Source: Streptococcus gordonii
GTDB taxonomy: Bacteria > Bacillota > Bacilli > Lactobacillales > Streptococcaceae
NCBI RefSeq assembly: GCF_001553855.1
Contig: NZ_LQWV01000039.1
Coordinates: 109,342 to 173,341 of the forward strand
DNA: 64,000 nt
Reading direction: 5' to 3'
The notes under the pieces were generated by a model. That model saw only the letters and a program-made list of their open reading frames with translations, had not been told where the DNA came from and did no database searches. A program made the translations under genes and the position numbers. This document shows, in pieces, positions 18,357-27,648 of the stretch. How positions within the stretch are numbered: position 1 is the first letter of the stretch; the number at the start of each line of letters is the position of its first letter.

Positions 18357-18773
18357 TTACTTTTTATTAGGTGCATAAATCATGCCAGTACAGTCGAAAT
18401 CTTCCTGTCGGCGAAAGCCGAGTTCTCGATAAAAAGCTAGATTTTTATCTGACTGCTCCGTTGCCAGCTGAATTTGGTAAACATCTTTAAATCTTCCCAA
18501 CGTCTGCTGAAGAAGGCTCCGGCCAATCCCCTGACGCTGGTACTGCGGATATACCAACAAATCCTGAATGAAGACAATGGTAAGCCCATCTCCGACCACT
18601 CGGATCAAACCAACCAACCTGTGTTCGTCATAGGCCGCCATCACAAGCAAAGACTGATGGTATGCCTGCTCTAACCGCCGAGGGCGATTGGTGTAATTGC
18701 TCCAACCCACCGAAGCATAGAGATCTAGTACTGCCGCAAAATCTAGCTGTGGATTGCAAACATAACGGATCAC
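18357..18773 (-). CDS. GNAT family N-acetyltransferase
   Basis: This single-domain GNAT acetyltransferase of about 138 residues has the acetyl-CoA loop YQRQGIGRSLLQQ (R/Q-x-x-G-x-G/A) and the late NLAFYRELGFRRQEDFDC motif. The acceptor is unknown. The GTG was chosen as start because AGGAGG lies 8 nt before it; the longer frame would place the SD inside the gene. It follows metY's promoter side with its own two hairpin terminators. Confidence 0.8.
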   Translation of the reverse strand: MIRYVCNPQLDFAAVLDLYASVGWSNYTNRPRRLEQAYHQSLLVMAAYDEHRLVGLIRVVGDGLTIVFIQDLLVYPQYQRQGIGRSLLQQTLGRFKDVYQIQLATEQSDKNLAFYRELGFRRQEDFDCTGMIYAPNKK

Positions 18774-18809
18774 ACCAAACACCTCCTTCAAACTATGATT
18801 GACCTATTC

Positions 18810-20090
18810 TTATAATTGATCCAAGGCTATTCTTAAATCCTCTATCAAGTCATCCACATTCTCCAAACCGATAGAGAGACGGATTTGGTTTGGTGTAATG
18901 CCTGCTGCCAGCTGAGCATCTGGCGACATCTGACCGTGAGTCGTTGTAGCTGGATGGACAACCAGAGACTTAGCATCTGCTACATTGGCCAAGTCAGAGA
19001 AAATCTCTAGGCTGTCAATAACCTTACGAGCTTCTTTCTCCCCACCTTTGACATTAAAGGTGAAGATAGAGCCCACTCCTTTAGGGAAATATTTTTCTGC
19101 CAGAGCATGATAAGGACTGTCAGCAAGTTTGGGATAATTGACCTGCTCGACCTTAGGATGCCCTGCTAGGAAATCAACAATCTTCTCGGCATTGGACACA
19201 TGGCGCTCTACACGCAAAGAGAGAGTTTCTAATCCTTGCAGGAAGAGAAAGGCGTTAAAGGGAGACATGGCTGCGCCCGTATCGCGCAAGAGCTGGGTCC
19301 GCACAGCAGTGACAAAGGCTGCTGCTCCGACATCGCGCGTATAACTGATATCATGATAGCTCGGGTCCGGGTCCACAAACTGCGGAAACTTACCAGAAGC
19401 TTCCCAGTCAAAACGACCACTGTCCACAATCACACCACCGATACTAGTTCCGTGACCGCCGATAAACTTGGTCGCAGAATGCACCGCGATGTCCACTCCA
19501 TGAGAAAAGACATTGATCAGATAAGGCGTGGCAAAAGTATTGTCGGAAATCAGCGGAATTTTATGAGCATGAACCAGATCTGCCAAAGAATCAAAGTCAG
19601 GGATATTAATCAGCGGATTGCCCAAACTTTCAATCAGAACCAACTTTGTATTGTCCTGAATGGCTGCTTCTACTTCAGCCAGATTTTCAATATCCACAAA
19701 AGTCGTGGTAATGCCATAGCGAGGCAGGGTTTCCTTGAGCAGATTAAAGGTACCACCGTAGATGGTAGAGGCTGCTACTACATGGTCGCCAGCATGGGCC
19801 AAAGCTAGAATGGTATAGGTAACAGCTGCCATACCAGAAGCTGTTGCTAGAGCTCCGACTCCACCTTCCAAAGCCGCAATCCGCTCCTCAAAAGCAGACA
19901 GAGTCGGATTGGTAATCCGAGTGTAGATATTGCCCGGCTTACGTAGGGCAAAAAGATCTTCTCCCTCCTGAGTATCATCAAAAACATAGGAAGTTGTCTG
20001 GTAAATAGGCAGAGCCCGTGACTTGGTTGTCGGGTCAACTGTCTGTCCGGCATGAAGCTGCAGGGTTTCAAATTTAAATTCACGTGTCAT
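18810..20090 (-). CDS. metY: O-acetylhomoserine aminocarboxypropyltransferase (sulfhydrylase)
   Basis: This PLP enzyme of 426 residues converts O-acetylhomoserine and sulfide to homocysteine and acetate, the direct sulfhydrylation route to methionine. The N-terminus TLQLHAGQ is typical of the MetY/CysD group, and the PLP lysine lies in AVHSATKFIGGHGTSIGG. The acidic QFVDPDPSYHDI insertion also separates it from MetB/MetC. It appears to be a single gene, between the NUDIX-pcrA pair and a GNAT gene. No obvious CmbR/MetR box was assigned. Confidence 0.92.
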   Translation of the reverse strand: MTREFKFETLQLHAGQTVDPTTKSRALPIYQTTSYVFDDTQEGEDLFALRKPGNIYTRITNPTLSAFEERIAALEGGVGALATASGMAAVTYTILALAHAGDHVVAASTIYGGTFNLLKETLPRYGITTTFVDIENLAEVEAAIQDNTKLVLIESLGNPLINIPDFDSLADLVHAHKIPLISDNTFATPYLINVFSHGVDIAVHSATKFIGGHGTSIGGVIVDSGRFDWEASGKFPQFVDPDPSYHDISYTRDVGAAAFVTAVRTQLLRDTGAAMSPFNAFLFLQGLETLSLRVERHVSNAEKIVDFLAGHPKVEQVNYPKLADSPYHALAEKYFPKGVGSIFTFNVKGGEKEARKVIDSLEIFSDLANVADAKSLVVHPATTTHGQMSPDAQLAAGITPNQIRLSIGLENVDDLIEDLRIALDQL

Positions 20091-20172
20091 AAGGTCACCT
20101 CACTATAGTTATGTGATAAGTCTACCACTAAACGCCTCGCTTGACTAATAGAATTTCCTTATCAAAAGAAAT

Positions 20173-20203
20173 AAAGAGAAGCTATATCTTATAGCTTCTC
20201 TTT
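20173..20203 (-). terminator. Terminator overlapping the end of the NUDIX gene
   Basis: The arms AAAGAGAAGCTAT and ATAGCTTCTCTTT form a 13-bp stem that includes the last codons of the NUDIX frame. It ends the pcrA-NUDIX unit. Confidence 0.8.
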
Positions 20204-20587
20204 TATAATCTCAAAAGTCGCTTGATTGCTGGGCCAGTACAACTGCGACGAAACTTTTTCTAAAGCTATCCACTGAGCTCCCACATGCTCATCAGAAATC
20301 TGGATGTCCTTCTGCTCTGTCAGAGCTAGAAAAAGATTCTTGTGGATGGTCAGATTTTCATCAATCTTTACTGTAAAATCTCCAAGACTAGTCAGATTTG
20401 AACAAGCTAAGAGCAAGCCGGTCTCCTCTTTTATTTCACGAAGGCAGGCCTCTTCTGGACTCTCACCGCTCTCAATCCCACCAGTAATGGGCTGCCAAAA
20501 GGAAACAGGATCATCCTCAACTTTCAAGAGCAAGATTTCTCGTTCCTCTGGATGATAGATCCAGGCTTCAATCGACTGCCTCATCAT
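20189..20587 (-). CDS. NUDIX hydrolase
   Basis: This 132-residue protein has a complete Nudix box (Gx5Ex7REUxEExGU): G of GGIESGESPEE through REIKEETGLL. It is similar in size to dihydroneopterin triphosphate or nucleotide-sanitising NUDIX enzymes, but the substrate is not determined by the box. Its start overlaps the pcrA stop by 4 nt (ATGA type), so it is coupled to pcrA. Confidence 0.88.
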   Translation of the reverse strand: MMRQSIEAWIYHPEEREILLLKVEDDPVSFWQPITGGIESGESPEEACLREIKEETGLLLACSNLTSLGDFTVKIDENLTIHKNLFLALTEQKDIQISDEHVGAQWIALEKVSSQLYWPSNQATFEIIKEKL

Positions 20588-22872
20588 GATTTTTTCTCAA
20601 TCGGTGCTATGCTGGCCAGTACTTTCTTCAGACCGACTTCTGGGAAATTAATCTTGAGCTCTTGACTATTTCCACTGCCAGAGACTGCCAGAACAGTCCC
20701 ATCGCCCCATTTCTTATGGTGGGCAATATCTCCGATAGCCCAAGCAACTTCCGGCTTAGATGGCTGGCTCTGACTGCTTTTTCCAAAAGGCAGACCGCCT
20801 GTAGAAATGGAACTTGGTGCCGCCTGACGCTTCCGCTCTTGTAGAGCCTGGGCCAGACTCATGCCCTGGCCGAATTTGCTTGTATCGCTATTGGTATTAC
20901 TGACCTTAAAGGAGCTGTTTGCTGGCCTAGCTAGTCCCTGATAGTCTAGCAGGTCTGAGCTGATTTCTCTCAAGAAGCGAGTAGGTTGATTATAGTTGGT
21001 TTTACCATAAAGCATACGGGAATTGGCGTTGGTCAGATAAAGAATCTTCTCTGCTCGGGTGATACCGACATAGGCCAGACGCCGCTCCTCCTCCAGCTCA
21101 TCCTCATCTTCAGACGCCCGACTTAGAGGGAAGACATTTTCCTCCATACCAACCAGAAAGACGACCGGAAATTCCAATCCCTTGGCCGCGTGAAGGGTCA
21201 TCAGAGTCACTTCGGAACTCTCCATATCTCCGTCATCTGTGTCCGCAATCAAGGCTAAGTCATTGAGAAAACGGCTGAGCTTATCTAGGCCAGACTCCTC
21301 AGCAGGATTATCTGGACTTTCATCAAAGTTCTTGGTTACAGATAGGAATTCTTCGATATTTTCAATCCGTGCTTGGCTTTCCAGCGTTGCCTGAGCAGCC
21401 AAGGCTGCAGCATAGCCTGTCTTTTCCAACACGGCCTCTACCAGCCCCGTCACTGTATAATCATCCAAGCGCTCCCGTAAATCCAGAAGCATATTGGCAA
21501 AATCATAGACCGCCTGAGCAGCCTTACCCTTGACTGGTGACAGCAGGATATTGGCCGATGCATCCAGTAAAGAGATTTCCTGACTGGACGCAAAATCTCG
21601 AATTTTCTCCACCGTTCCTGGTCCAACACCACGCTTAGGCTCATTGACCACGCGCTCATAGCTGATATTATCGCTAGGATTGGCGATGAGATTGAGATAA
21701 GAAATAACATCGCGGATTTCCTTACGGCTGTAGAACTTGGTTCCACCGACCATGGTATAGGGAATATTGGACTTGAGCAGGGCTTCTTCCACTGTACGTG
21801 ACTGGGCATTGGTCCGGTAAAGAACTGCAAAATCCTTATGACTGTATCCTTCTCGGCTCAGCTGATCAATAGTTCGGGCGACAAAAAAAGCCTCGTCCTG
21901 CTCGTCATTAGCCCGATAGTAGACAATTTCCTCACCGTCTTCGTTTTGAGTCCAGAGATTTTTGGGACGGCGGTTGCGGTTGTTTCGGATGACTTCATTA
22001 GCCGCTTGAAGGATGGTCTTAGTAGAGCGATAATTTTCCTCAAGCAGGACTACCTTAGCTTCCGGATAATCCTTTTCAAAGTCCAGGATATTCTGCATAT
22101 CGGCTCCCCGCCAGCCGTAGATAGACTGGTCAGCGTCTCCGACCACACAGATATTCTTAAAGCGGGAAGCCAAGAGCTTGACCAGCTGGTACTGGGCATG
22201 GTTGGTATCTTGATATTCGTCCACATGTATATACTGGTAGCGTTGCTGGTAGTAGGTCAAGACATCAGGATTTTGATCAAAAAGGCGCAGGGTCAGCATA
22301 ATCAAATCATCAAAGTCCATGGCCTCAGACTGGCGTAATTCCTTTTGATAGGCCGTGTAACACTTGGCCACAATCTCTGTATACATATCACCAGCTAGAT
22401 TTGCATAGGCCACCTCATCAATCAGGTCATTCTTAGCATTGGAAATAGTACCCAGAATGGCGCGCTCATTCCATTTTTTAGGATCTAGATTGAGATTTTT
22501 GAGAATCCGTTTCATCAGAGTCCGCTGCTCGCCCGGATCAACGATCGTAAAGTTGCGGTTGTATCCAATATGGTCTGCTTCTCGCCGCAGGATGCGTACA
22601 CACATGGAGTGGAAGGTAGCGATTAAGCAATCTTGGGCCTCCGTTTTAAGTTTTTCAGCCCTTTCTCTCATCTCCCGCGCCGCCTTATTGGTAAAGGTAA
22701 TGGCGAGGATATTCCAAGGATTGACCATCTTCTCATCAATCAAATAGGCAATGCGATGGGTCAGGACACGGGTCTTACCCGAACCAGCCCCAGCCATTAT
22801 CAGTAAAGGCCCTTCTGTTGTTTGAACCGCCTCAGCCTGACGGTCATTCATACCGTTTAATAAAGGATGCAT
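20584..22872 (-). CDS. pcrA: ATP-dependent DNA helicase PcrA
   Basis: This 762-residue SF1A helicase moves 3' to 5' and acts in repair, plasmid rolling-circle replication and transcription-coupled events. Walker A AGAGSGKTRVL is at about residue 29, motif Ia is TFTNKAAREMR, motif II is VDEYQDTNHAQY, motif III is VGDADQSIYGWRGAD, motif V is TLHAAKGLEFP and motif VI is VGITRAE. The C-terminal Tudor-like domain (WAIGDIAHHKKWGDGTVLAV) is intact. It is the first gene of pcrA-NUDIX. Confidence 0.97.
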   Translation of the reverse strand: MHPLLNGMNDRQAEAVQTTEGPLLIMAGAGSGKTRVLTHRIAYLIDEKMVNPWNILAITFTNKAAREMRERAEKLKTEAQDCLIATFHSMCVRILRREADHIGYNRNFTIVDPGEQRTLMKRILKNLNLDPKKWNERAILGTISNAKNDLIDEVAYANLAGDMYTEIVAKCYTAYQKELRQSEAMDFDDLIMLTLRLFDQNPDVLTYYQQRYQYIHVDEYQDTNHAQYQLVKLLASRFKNICVVGDADQSIYGWRGADMQNILDFEKDYPEAKVVLLEENYRSTKTILQAANEVIRNNRNRRPKNLWTQNEDGEEIVYYRANDEQDEAFFVARTIDQLSREGYSHKDFAVLYRTNAQSRTVEEALLKSNIPYTMVGGTKFYSRKEIRDVISYLNLIANPSDNISYERVVNEPKRGVGPGTVEKIRDFASSQEISLLDASANILLSPVKGKAAQAVYDFANMLLDLRERLDDYTVTGLVEAVLEKTGYAAALAAQATLESQARIENIEEFLSVTKNFDESPDNPAEESGLDKLSRFLNDLALIADTDDGDMESSEVTLMTLHAAKGLEFPVVFLVGMEENVFPLSRASEDEDELEEERRLAYVGITRAEKILYLTNANSRMLYGKTNYNQPTRFLREISSDLLDYQGLARPANSSFKVSNTNSDTSKFGQGMSLAQALQERKRQAAPSSISTGGLPFGKSSQSQPSKPEVAWAIGDIAHHKKWGDGTVLAVSGSGNSQELKINFPEVGLKKVLASIAPIEKKS

Positions 22873-22902
22873 TTTTCTTCCTCTTTCAAAGTCAATGCTA
22901 TT

Positions 22903-22911
22903 ATTATACCA
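22903..22911 (-). promoter_or_regulatory. Extended -10 promoter of pcrA
   Basis: TGGTATAAT on the minus strand lies about 30 nt before the pcrA ATG. No good -35 was found. Confidence 0.55.
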
Positions 22912-23020
22912 AAAAATACCTTCAAAGGGTGTACCGAGTCAACAGAATCAAAAGATAAAAAGCAAGAAAGTTGCAACAATCTCCTAGCTCTTTATATAAG
23001 CTACCCCTACCAATGTTTAT

Positions 23021-23049
23021 TTGAAAAAAAAGCAAAAAAAGGCTATAAT
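23021..23049 (+). promoter_or_regulatory. Sigma-A promoter of mntE
   Basis: TTGAAA (23021-23026), a 17-nt spacer and TATAAT (23044-23049) lie 22 nt before the mntE ATG. The TTG of this -35 is what opens the longest possible frame there, so that extended start is false. Confidence 0.85.
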
Positions 23050-23071
23050 GTACTATCTGAAAGGAGTAAGC

Positions 23072-24259
23072 ATGAACAATCCCTCAAAAAACCTCAAACT
23101 GGCAGAACAGGGTGCCTTACTAGCTATTGTCACCTATATCCTTCTTTCTACCGCCAAGCTGATTGCAGGCTCTATGCTCCACTCTTCTAGTTTGACTGCT
23201 GATGGTTTCAATAACATTTCTGACATCGTCGCTAATATTGCAGTTCTTATTGGTCTACGAATGGCTCGAAAACCAGCTGATATGGACCATAAGTTTGGTC
23301 ACTGGAAGATTGAAGATCTGGCAAGTCTAATCACTTCCCTAATCATGTTTTTTGTTGGACTGGACGTCTTATTTGAAACCGTTCAAAAGATTATTTCCAA
23401 ACAAGTCACAGCCATCGATCCTCTAGGTGCAATCGTAGGTTTTATTTCAGCCATCATCATGACTGGGGTTTATCTCTTTAATAAAAAACTTGCAAAAAGA
23501 GCCAACTCTAAAGCCCTAGAAGCAGCAGCAAAAGACAACTTATCAGATGCTATCACTTCCCTTGGTACTTCAATTGCTATTATAGCGAGCGCCTTGAACT
23601 ATCCCCTAGTTGACCAGCTGGTAGCCATTATTATTACTTTCTTCATCTTAAAAACTGCTTATGATATTTTTATGGAATCCTCCTTCAGTCTTTCTGATGG
23701 ATTCGATGAAAGCCTCTTGCAAGATTATAAGCAAGCCATCCTTGAAATTCCTAAAATCACACAAGTTAAGTCCCAGCGAGGCCGCACTTATGGAAGCAAT
23801 ATCTATCTAGATATTATTCTTGAAATGAATCCAGACCTTTCAGTCTATGAAAGTCACGAAATTGCCGATCAAGTTGAAGAGATGCTAATGGAACGCTTTG
23901 GGATTTTCGATATTGATATTCACATTGAGCCCGCTCCCATACCAGAAGATGAAATTCTTGATAATGTCTATAAAAAACTCCTAATGCGTGAACAACTAGT
24001 TGACCAAGGAAGCCAGTTAGACAACCTACTATCTGAAGATTTTTTCTATATTTCCCAAGATGGTCGTCAGCTAAATAAGGCTGAATTTCAGGCTGAAAAA
24101 TCCTCAGAAAAAAAGATCAAAAATTTTGAACTGATTTCTATCAGCCACAAAACCAAGCTTATCCGTTATCAAATTGACGACATTCTTCACACAAGCATCT
24201 GGCGATGCCATGAAAACTGGCAAAATATCTTCCATCAAGAAACCAGAAAAGGAGATTAA
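23072..24259 (+). CDS. mntE: Manganese exporter MntE (cation diffusion facilitator)
   Basis: This CDF antiporter of about 395 residues exports Mn2+ and protects against manganese stress. The metal-site motifs DGFNNISD (TM2) and DNLSDA (TM5) have the Asn/Asp pattern of MntE rather than the His/Asp pattern of zinc exporters. The long cytosolic domain ends with ASIWRCHENWQNIFHQET-like sequence typical of streptococcal MntE. The start is the ATG with AAGGAG 7 nt upstream. It is monocistronic with its own promoter and terminator. Confidence 0.92.
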   Translation: MNNPSKNLKLAEQGALLAIVTYILLSTAKLIAGSMLHSSSLTADGFNNISDIVANIAVLIGLRMARKPADMDHKFGHWKIEDLASLITSLIMFFVGLDVLFETVQKIISKQVTAIDPLGAIVGFISAIIMTGVYLFNKKLAKRANSKALEAAAKDNLSDAITSLGTSIAIIASALNYPLVDQLVAIIITFFILKTAYDIFMESSFSLSDGFDESLLQDYKQAILEIPKITQVKSQRGRTYGSNIYLDIILEMNPDLSVYESHEIADQVEEMLMERFGIFDIDIHIEPAPIPEDEILDNVYKKLLMREQLVDQGSQLDNLLSEDFFYISQDGRQLNKAEFQAEKSSEKKIKNFELISISHKTKLIRYQIDDILHTSIWRCHENWQNIFHQETRKGD

Positions 24260-24324
24260 AGATTTCCTAAGTGACATAATCTTAGGCTTTAACTCAGATT
24301 GGCTTGAATAAGATCTAAATACCC

Positions 24325-24356
24325 AAAAAAGAAGAGACTTAGGCCTCTTCTTTTTT
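24325..24356. terminator. Bidirectional terminator between mntE and the signal peptidase homologue
   Basis: GAAGAG and CTCTTC arms with A and T runs on both sides serve both convergent genes. Confidence 0.8.
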
Positions 24357-24361
24357 GTTTT

Positions 24362-24919
24362 CTACTTATTCTCAATAAAACCAAACTTCTTTAATGGGGA
24401 AATTCTGAATGAAATGACTCCCTGAATCTGCTTGCTTGAAATTAGACCAAACTCTCGACTATCTCTTGTATTTTGTCGATTATCATTTAATATCAAGTAG
24501 GAATCCTTCGGAATCTTACGAGTTTTTGAATCAGTCAGCATCTGCAGGCTAAAATCGTGCGTAAAATAACCTGAGTTACCTGGTGTTGCCAGGTATTTTT
24601 CCTTTATACTAGATAAGTAATTCTCAGTTTTAATCTTATTATTCAGATATAGGACGTCATCCATATAGATGAATGAATCATTTCCTTTGGCAATCACTCG
24701 TCCTACATATTCCTTACCATCTACTTCGTAAAGAACAAAATCTTCCCTCTGAATCTTTTCTCCTCTAATCGCTAAAACAAAATCATTCTCAGTAAGATAG
24801 CGGTTTGAATCTTGTGATTTTATTGTATAGGGAGTAAAAACTAATAGACGCAAGGCAACAAAAATGAAAATTGCTATCACAAGGATCAGCAAATTACGAA
24901 TCAAATCTCTCTTAACCAT
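24362..24919 (-). CDS. Signal peptidase I-like protein without the Ser/Lys dyad (SipA-like)
   Basis: This 185-residue S26-family protein has one N-terminal membrane anchor (about 6-28), a box C-like QREDFVLYEV, and a good box E, LNDNRQNTRDSREFG. In a gapless alignment to LepB the catalytic Ser of the SM-P-T box falls on Asp37 (KSQDSNRYL) and the general-base Lys of the KRVIG box is Gly73 (YVGRVIA). That Asp/Gly pair is the pattern reported for the non-canonical SipA of S. pyogenes pilus loci. It is unlikely to cleave by the usual mechanism. It follows pyk, the place of sipC in some streptococci. Confidence 0.8.
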   Translation of the reverse strand: MVKRDLIRNLLILVIAIFIFVALRLLVFTPYTIKSQDSNRYLTENDFVLAIRGEKIQREDFVLYEVDGKEYVGRVIAKGNDSFIYMDDVLYLNNKIKTENYLSSIKEKYLATPGNSGYFTHDFSLQMLTDSKTRKIPKDSYLILNDNRQNTRDSREFGLISSKQIQGVISFRISPLKKFGFIENK

Positions 24920-24939
24920 CATCTCTCCTTTTTCACCCT

Positions 24940-24948
24940 ATTATAACA
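24940..24948 (-). promoter_or_regulatory. Extended -10 promoter of the signal peptidase homologue
   Basis: TGTTATAAT on the minus strand lies about 20 nt upstream of the start, downstream of the pyk terminator. The gene can therefore be expressed separately from pyk. Confidence 0.5.
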
Positions 24949-24961
24949 TTTTTTACTGAAT

Positions 24962-24994
24962 AAAAAAAGCCAATGATTCTCTTGTAATCATTGG
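24962..24994 (-). terminator. Terminator of pyk
   Basis: CCAATGATT and AATCATTGG form a 9-bp perfect stem with a 7-nt loop, followed by GCTTTTTTT on the minus strand. Confidence 0.9.
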
Positions 24995-25008
24995 TTTCAT
25001 GTATTTGT

Positions 25009-26514
25009 TTAGCGAACAGTACGAATACGCATTGTATTTGTACGAACAGCTTCTCCAACTGGTACACCAGCAACGATAACGATATCATCACCAGATTCTA
25101 CAAGACCTGCTTCAACTGCTTTACGTTCAGCAATTTCAAACATGTCATCAGTTGATGATGGAGTGTCTGTCAACATTGGGATGACACCCCAGTTCAACAT
25201 CAATCCACGCTCTGTCAATTCGTCAAATGTCAATGCCAAGATATCAGCATTTGGACGGTATTTAGAAATCAAACGTGCAGTGTGACCAGTCTTAGTCAAA
25301 GTTACAATCAATTTAATATCCATTGAGCTTGCTGCATCTTTAACAGCTGAAGCCATAACTTCTGTCTTAGAGTTACGTTCAAAAGTATCTGAGTTCAAAC
25401 GTCCGTATTCGTTAAGAAGAGTTTGAGCGTTCTTGTCGATTGTTGCCATTGTAGTTACTGACTCAAGCGGGTATTTACCGTTTGCAGACTCACCTGAAAG
25501 CATAGTTGCGTCAGTTCCATCGATAACAGCGTTAAATACGTCTGATACTTCTGAACGAGTTGCACGTGGTTTTTCAGTCATTGTTTCAAGCATGTTTGTT
25601 GCTGTGATAACAACTTTACCAGCTGCATTTACTTTAGTGATGATCATCTTTTGGTAAACTGGAACCATTTCAAATGGTACTTCAATACCCATGTCACCAC
25701 GAGCGATCATGATACCGTCAGCAGCTTCAATGATTTCGTCCAAGTTATCGATACCTTGTTGGTTTTCGATTTTAGCGAACAATTGAACGTGACCATTACC
25801 TGTTTCTTCACAGATAGCGCGGACTTCATTAACATCTTTTGCAGTACGTACGAATGAAATCGCGATGAAGTTGATTCCTTGCTCAAGACCGAAGCGGATG
25901 TCAGCATTGTCGCGTTCAGCAAGTGCTGGGAAAGGAATCTTAGTGTTAGGGATGTTTACACCTTTTTGCTTAGCGATAATTCCGTCGTTTTCAACTTCAA
26001 CTTCAAATTCACGAGTTGCATCGTCTTTTGCAACAACGCGAAGACCAAGTTTACCATCGTCAACCAATACTTGACGACCAACTTCAACATCATCATAGAT
26101 ATCCAATCCACCAGCAACGTTCAAAGCAATCACTTCGCGAGTTGATTTGATTCCTTGTTTAGTTGCAACACGAATTTTTTCACCAGTTTTGTATGAAAAT
26201 TCTTTTGCGTCACCTTCAAACAATTCTGTACGGATTTCAGGTCCTTTAGTATCAAGAAGGAAACCAACTTTTTGACCAGCAATTTCTTCAGCAAGTTTAA
26301 CAGTTGCCATGCGTTCACCTTGCTCTTGGTGGTCACCGTGTGAGAAGTTGAAACGGAAAGTGTTTGCTCCTGCTTCAATCAATTTAGCAATGTTTTTAGC
26401 TGAAGCTTCAACGTCAAGTTTTTCACCCCAGTATCCGTCTTCACCGAATTTTTTACCACCACGGATTTCAACCGCTGGACCTAGTGTTGCAACAATTTTT
26501 ACGCGTTTGTTCAT
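25009..26514 (-). CDS. pyk: Pyruvate kinase
   Basis: This 501-residue enzyme converts phosphoenolpyruvate and ADP to pyruvate and ATP. Seen are KIVATLGPAVE at the N-terminus, FRFNFSHGDH, DTKGPEIRTE and the K+/Mg2+ site region IMIARGDMGIEVP. The length is typical and there is no extra phosphohistidine domain. It follows pfkA by 52 nt, as in all lactic streptococci, with a strong terminator after it. Codon use is strongly biased, as expected for a highly expressed gene. Confidence 0.98.
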   Translation of the reverse strand: MNKRVKIVATLGPAVEIRGGKKFGEDGYWGEKLDVEASAKNIAKLIEAGANTFRFNFSHGDHQEQGERMATVKLAEEIAGQKVGFLLDTKGPEIRTELFEGDAKEFSYKTGEKIRVATKQGIKSTREVIALNVAGGLDIYDDVEVGRQVLVDDGKLGLRVVAKDDATREFEVEVENDGIIAKQKGVNIPNTKIPFPALAERDNADIRFGLEQGINFIAISFVRTAKDVNEVRAICEETGNGHVQLFAKIENQQGIDNLDEIIEAADGIMIARGDMGIEVPFEMVPVYQKMIITKVNAAGKVVITATNMLETMTEKPRATRSEVSDVFNAVIDGTDATMLSGESANGKYPLESVTTMATIDKNAQTLLNEYGRLNSDTFERNSKTEVMASAVKDAASSMDIKLIVTLTKTGHTARLISKYRPNADILALTFDELTERGLMLNWGVIPMLTDTPSSTDDMFEIAERKAVEAGLVESGDDIVIVAGVPVGEAVRTNTMRIRTVR

Positions 26515-26566
26515 GATCTTATGAAACTCCTTTTATATATTTGGCCATTCTGACCTTTATAACAAA

Positions 26567-27598
<1,032 letters not shown>

Positions 27599-27613
27599 TT
27601 AACATTCTTACTG

Positions 27614-27622
27614 ATTATACCA
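27614..27622 (-). promoter_or_regulatory. Extended -10 promoter of pfkA-pyk
   Basis: TGGTATAAT on the minus strand lies about 37 nt before the pfkA ATG. No consensus -35 is seen at 17 nt. Confidence 0.6.
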
Positions 27623-27648
27623 CAATCTTAGGGAAAATTCTTCCTTTT

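Noticed and set aside
23021..23071. Upstream TTG start of mntE
   Set aside because: The TTG is the -35 hexamer and the -10 lies inside the extension.
25015..25030. TACGAATA, similar to the competence cin-box
   Set aside because: It is inside the last codons of pyk and not placed to drive any gene.
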